Origin: RUG472 sp045224495
GTDB lineage: Bacteria > Bacillota > Clostridia > Christensenellales > CAG-138
Assembly (NCBI GenBank): GCA_045224495.1
Contig: JBGVAK010000009.1
Location: 1-7,424 of the forward strand
DNA: 7,424 nucleotides
Reading direction: 5' to 3'
Shown: positions 5,581-7,424 of the stretch, piece after piece
How positions within the stretch are numbered: position 1 is the first letter of the stretch
How the letters are laid out: each line of letters starts with the position of its first letter
Notes under the pieces: generated by a model
The model's database searches: none
Seen by the model: only the letters and a program-made list of their open reading frames with translations
What the model was told of the DNA's origin: nothing
Translations under genes and position numbers: made by a program

Positions 5581-6858
5581 TTGATCAGACAGGCAAAACT
5601 GAGCAACGGCATCCGCGTCATCATGGAGCCCATGGATAACCTTCGCTCCGTGAGCATCGGCGTGTGGGTCAACGCGGGCTCCGTCTTTGAAAGCGGGGCG
5701 GACGCGGGCATCAGCCACTTTATCGAGCACATGGTCTTCAAGGGCACTGCCCGGCGCTCCGCGGCGGATATCGCCGCCGAGATGGACGCGGTGGGCGGGA
5801 ATCTGAACGCCTTCACCGCCAAGGAGTGCACCTGTTTCTACGCCAAGGTCTTGGACGAAAACCTGCCCCTGGCCGTGGACATGCTCTCGGACATCACCTT
5901 GCATCCGGCTCTCGACGAACAGGAGATGGAAAAGGAGAAGCGGGTGGTCATGGAGGAGATCCTCATGAGCGAGGACTCCCCGGAGGACAAGGCCTTCGAG
6001 ACAGCCGGGTCCGCCTACTACGGGGGCACGGTCCTCTCCTCGACCATCCTGGGCACCCAGGAGACCGTATCCGCCTTCACCCGGGACCAGGTTCTTGCCT
6101 ATATGGCTCGCCGCTACGTCACCGGCAACCTGGTGATCGCCTGCGCCGGGAGCTTCGCCCCCGAGACCTTGCTGCCCCTGCTGGAGAAGGACTTTGGAGA
6201 CTGTCCCCGGGGCCAGGGCGATATGGTGGGGGAGAAGGAGCCGGAGCCGGGCCACAGGTGGCTCTTCGTCCAGAAGGACACAGAGCAGGTCAACGCCTGT
6301 TTGATGCTGCCGGGCTTCCGCCTGGACACCGAGGAGAATTTTGCTCTGGCGGTCCTCAGCAACGCCCTGGGCGGCAGCATGTCCAGCCGCCTCTTCCAGA
6401 AAATCCGGGAGGAGCTGGGCCTCGCCTACTCCGTCTACACCTATCCCATGGCCTACCGGGATACGGGCGCCATCTGCCTCTATTTCGGCAGCGGCGAAAA
6501 GCAGGCTGCGCAGACGTTGGAGCTCGCTTTGGCGGAGCTGGATCGCCTGCGCGCCGAGGGACTGACGGAGACGGAGTTCCAGCGGAGCCGCGCCCAGCTC
6601 AAGGGGAGCTTCCTGCTGGGTATGGAGGGGAGCGGCGCCCATATGAACGCCATCGGAAAAAGGTTACTTTTACAAAACAAAGAGTTTACAATAGAGGATA
6701 CCCTATCCGCCATCGAATGTGTTACAATAGACAGGGTAAACAGCATCTTGGAGCACGTCCTCACGCCCCGGCGTGCCGTGATGGCCGCGGTGGGCAGGAC
6801 CAAGGGCGTTGAGAAGGATATGAAGGCCATATTGGATCGATGGATGGGGAGGAACTGA
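5581..6858 (+). CDS. M16-family zinc peptidase (processing-peptidase-like, YmxG/MlpA type)
   Basis: The 425-aa product is a single-unit M16B metallopeptidase related to mitochondrial processing peptidase beta subunits and Bacillus MlpA/YmxG. The inverted zinc motif HFIEH is at residues 46-50 (H46, H50 ligands, E49 catalytic base). The third ligand is likely E126 in RVVMEEI, 76 residues on. The C-terminal half holds the family's SSRLFQKIREELGLAYSVYTY stretch (268-288), with the conserved Arg and Tyr thought to bind substrate. No signal peptide is seen, so it is probably cytoplasmic; the substrate is unknown. The TTG start at 5581 is supported by AAGGAG 9 nt upstream. An M16 gene just downstream of pnp is a known Firmicutes arrangement. 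Residues about 358-388 use AT-rich codons (TTA, CTT, ATA) unlike the rest of the gene. Confidence 0.92.
   Translation: MIRQAKLSNGIRVIMEPMDNLRSVSIGVWVNAGSVFESGADAGISHFIEHMVFKGTARRSAADIAAEMDAVGGNLNAFTAKECTCFYAKVLDENLPLAVDMLSDITLHPALDEQEMEKEKRVVMEEILMSEDSPEDKAFETAGSAYYGGTVLSSTILGTQETVSAFTRDQVLAYMARRYVTGNLVIACAGSFAPETLLPLLEKDFGDCPRGQGDMVGEKEPEPGHRWLFVQKDTEQVNACLMLPGFRLDTEENFALAVLSNALGGSMSSRLFQKIREELGLAYSVYTYPMAYRDTGAICLYFGSGEKQAAQTLELALAELDRLRAEGLTETEFQRSRAQLKGSFLLGMEGSGAHMNAIGKRLLLQNKEFTIEDTLSAIECVTIDRVNSILEHVLTPRRAVMAAVGRTKGVEKDMKAILDRWMGRN
6720..6728 (+). promoter_or_regulatory. Possible extended -10 promoter inside the M16 gene, upstream of the dUTPase-like gene
   Basis: TGT TACAAT at 6720-6728 is an extended -10 element (TACAAT matches 5 of 6 consensus bases), in an AT-rich patch within a GC-rich gene. 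No good -35 lies 16-18 bp upstream. It would start transcription about 128 bp before the next gene. The match is seen; function is speculative. Confidence 0.25.
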
Positions 6859-6862
6859 GCCT

Positions 6863-7264
6863 ATGGAAGACATGGATCGACTGGACGTGATCTTCGCCCT
6901 GCAGAAGAGCCTGGACGAGGACATCATGAAGCGGCGGGATCTGCACTACTCCTACGAGGAGTGGATGCAGAAGGACGCTTTGGCCTGCATCGAGGAGATC
7001 ATGGAGGTCCTCAACGAGGTCCAGTACAAGTGGTGGAAGAACAAGAAGCCCCAGGACCAGCAGGCCATCCAGGAGGAGCTGGTGGACGTGCTGCACTTCT
7101 TCGTCAGCATGTGCATCCGCAGCGGCATGGACGGCACGGCCCTCTACGAGGGCTATATCGCCAAGAACAAGGAGAATTTCGATCGGCAGTACGGCCGGTC
7201 TCAAAAACAGGGCTATGAGGTGAAGGAAGTTGTCGGCGAAGAGGAAGCAGGCAAAACGGTTTAG
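6863..7264 (+). CDS. Type 2 (all-alpha) dUTPase-like nucleotide pyrophosphatase
   Basis: The 133-aa helical protein resembles the dimeric dUTPase / MazG-like all-alpha NTP pyrophosphatase superfamily. It starts with LDVIFALQKSLDEDIM (residues 7-22), like the ALQxxLDxxI opening of type 2 dUTPases. The Mg-binding pairs are E45-x-x-E48 in EEIMEVLNE and E72-x-x-D75 in EELVDVLHFF. A Lys/Asn-rich region, AKNKENFDRQY (100-110), resembles the KxxxNxxRQ phosphate-binding motif near the C-terminus. The expected reaction is dUTP to dUMP plus pyrophosphate, which keeps uracil out of DNA; another dNTP substrate cannot be excluded. GGGGAGGA (6846-6853) lies 9 nt before the ATG, and the gene starts 4 bp after the M16 stop, so the two are co-transcribed. 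The last residues (after 118) are charged and unconserved, and overlap the next gene by 35 bp. Confidence 0.8.
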   Translation: MEDMDRLDVIFALQKSLDEDIMKRRDLHYSYEEWMQKDALACIEEIMEVLNEVQYKWWKNKKPQDQQAIQEELVDVLHFFVSMCIRSGMDGTALYEGYIAKNKENFDRQYGRSQKQGYEVKEVVGEEEAGKTV

Positions 7265-7424
7265 GCCCCGATTCTATCTCGTGCTGCTGGTGCCCATCCT
7301 GTTGGTGGGCGCCTATATCGGCTACCGCATTTTGAAGCCCACCACGGGGCGCCTCGGCACCGACACGGTGGAGGGGGATCTCGAATTCACCGGCGTCATC
7401 ATCCGCCGGGAGAACGTGGCCACC
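7230..7424 (+). CDS. Membrane-anchored HlyD-like protein, N-terminus (partial)
   Basis: An open frame with no stop runs off the window; 65 residues are visible. It begins with a basic cytoplasmic segment (MSAKRKQAKRFRPR), followed by one hydrophobic helix at about 15-35 (FYLVLLVPILLVGAYIGYRI). Then comes an extracytoplasmic segment containing EGDLEFTGVIIRRENV. A single N-terminal anchor followed by a (F/Y)xGVIIRxE strand is what I recall from HlyD-family adaptor-like proteins of Clostridia, which carry a barrel-sandwich hybrid domain. This is family-level recognition from a fragment. The start is taken as TTG at 7230 because AGGTGA (7218-7223) sits 6 nt upstream and the frame is closed by TGA at 7221-7223. 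The gene overlaps the end of the dUTPase-like gene by 35 bp, which suggests translational coupling. Confidence 0.55.
   Translation, partial: MSAKRKQAKRFRPRFYLVLLVPILLVGAYIGYRILKPTTGRLGTDTVEGDLEFTGVIIRRENVAT

Noticed and set aside
5479..6642. 387-codon minus-strand frame across the M16 gene
   Set aside because: Antisense to a complete zinc peptidase. It includes the reverse strand of the pnp terminator palindrome and has no recognisable domain.
1..7424. CRISPR array, tRNA, rRNA, insertion sequence, phage or defence module
   Set aside because: No spaced repeats, cloverleaf, transposase or phage structural motifs seen; gene order and codon use are those of a core chromosomal cluster.

Overview
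The window is a stretch of a bacterial chromosome with every gene on the + strand. Gene content and order are the conserved translation and RNA-decay cluster typical of Firmicutes: rbfA, nrnA-type DHH phosphoesterase, truB, ribF, rpsO, pnp, M16 zinc peptidase. Strong Shine-Dalgarno sequences, TTG starts and intrinsic terminators also fit Firmicutes. Coding DNA is GC-rich, with most third codon positions G or C. A GC-rich member of the Clostridia (Oscillospiraceae-like) is my inference; no rRNA or marker in the window proves it.

Layout. Bases 1-1963 hold the end of rbfA (30S maturation), a 317-aa NrnA-like phosphoesterase and truB (tRNA pseudouridine 55 synthase). They are tightly packed, with short overlaps, and look like the tail of a nusA-infB type operon. 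ribF (1971-2900) follows truB by 7 bp with no recognisable ribosome binding site. A good promoter lies inside the last codons of ribF. It would drive rpsO (3006-3260) through a leader of about 95 nt that can fold and may pair with the rpsO Shine-Dalgarno. A strong intrinsic terminator follows rpsO. pnp (3377-5482) comes next, preceded by a duplicated AAAGAGGA ribosome-binding motif and followed by a terminator built on a perfect 24-bp palindrome. An M16 peptidase (TTG start at 5581), a type 2 (all-alpha) dUTPase-like pyrophosphatase (6863-7264) and the start of a membrane-anchored HlyD-like protein (TTG at 7230, running off the window) form a second packed run.

How the genes work together. 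RbfA, TruB and S15 serve ribosome and tRNA maturation. PNPase degrades RNA, and the NrnA-type enzyme finishes the last few nucleotides. RibF makes FMN and FAD. The dUTPase-like enzyme would clean the nucleotide pool.

No previously undescribed system is evident; this is mostly a core housekeeping region. The points most worth a second look are regulatory: the rpsO leader fold with a possible Shine-Dalgarno pseudoknot, promoter-like AT-rich patches inside the 3' ends of ribF and the M16 gene, and the palindromic terminator. There is no stretch over 300 bp without a gene. The longest gap (3261-3376) holds the rpsO terminator and the pnp leader.
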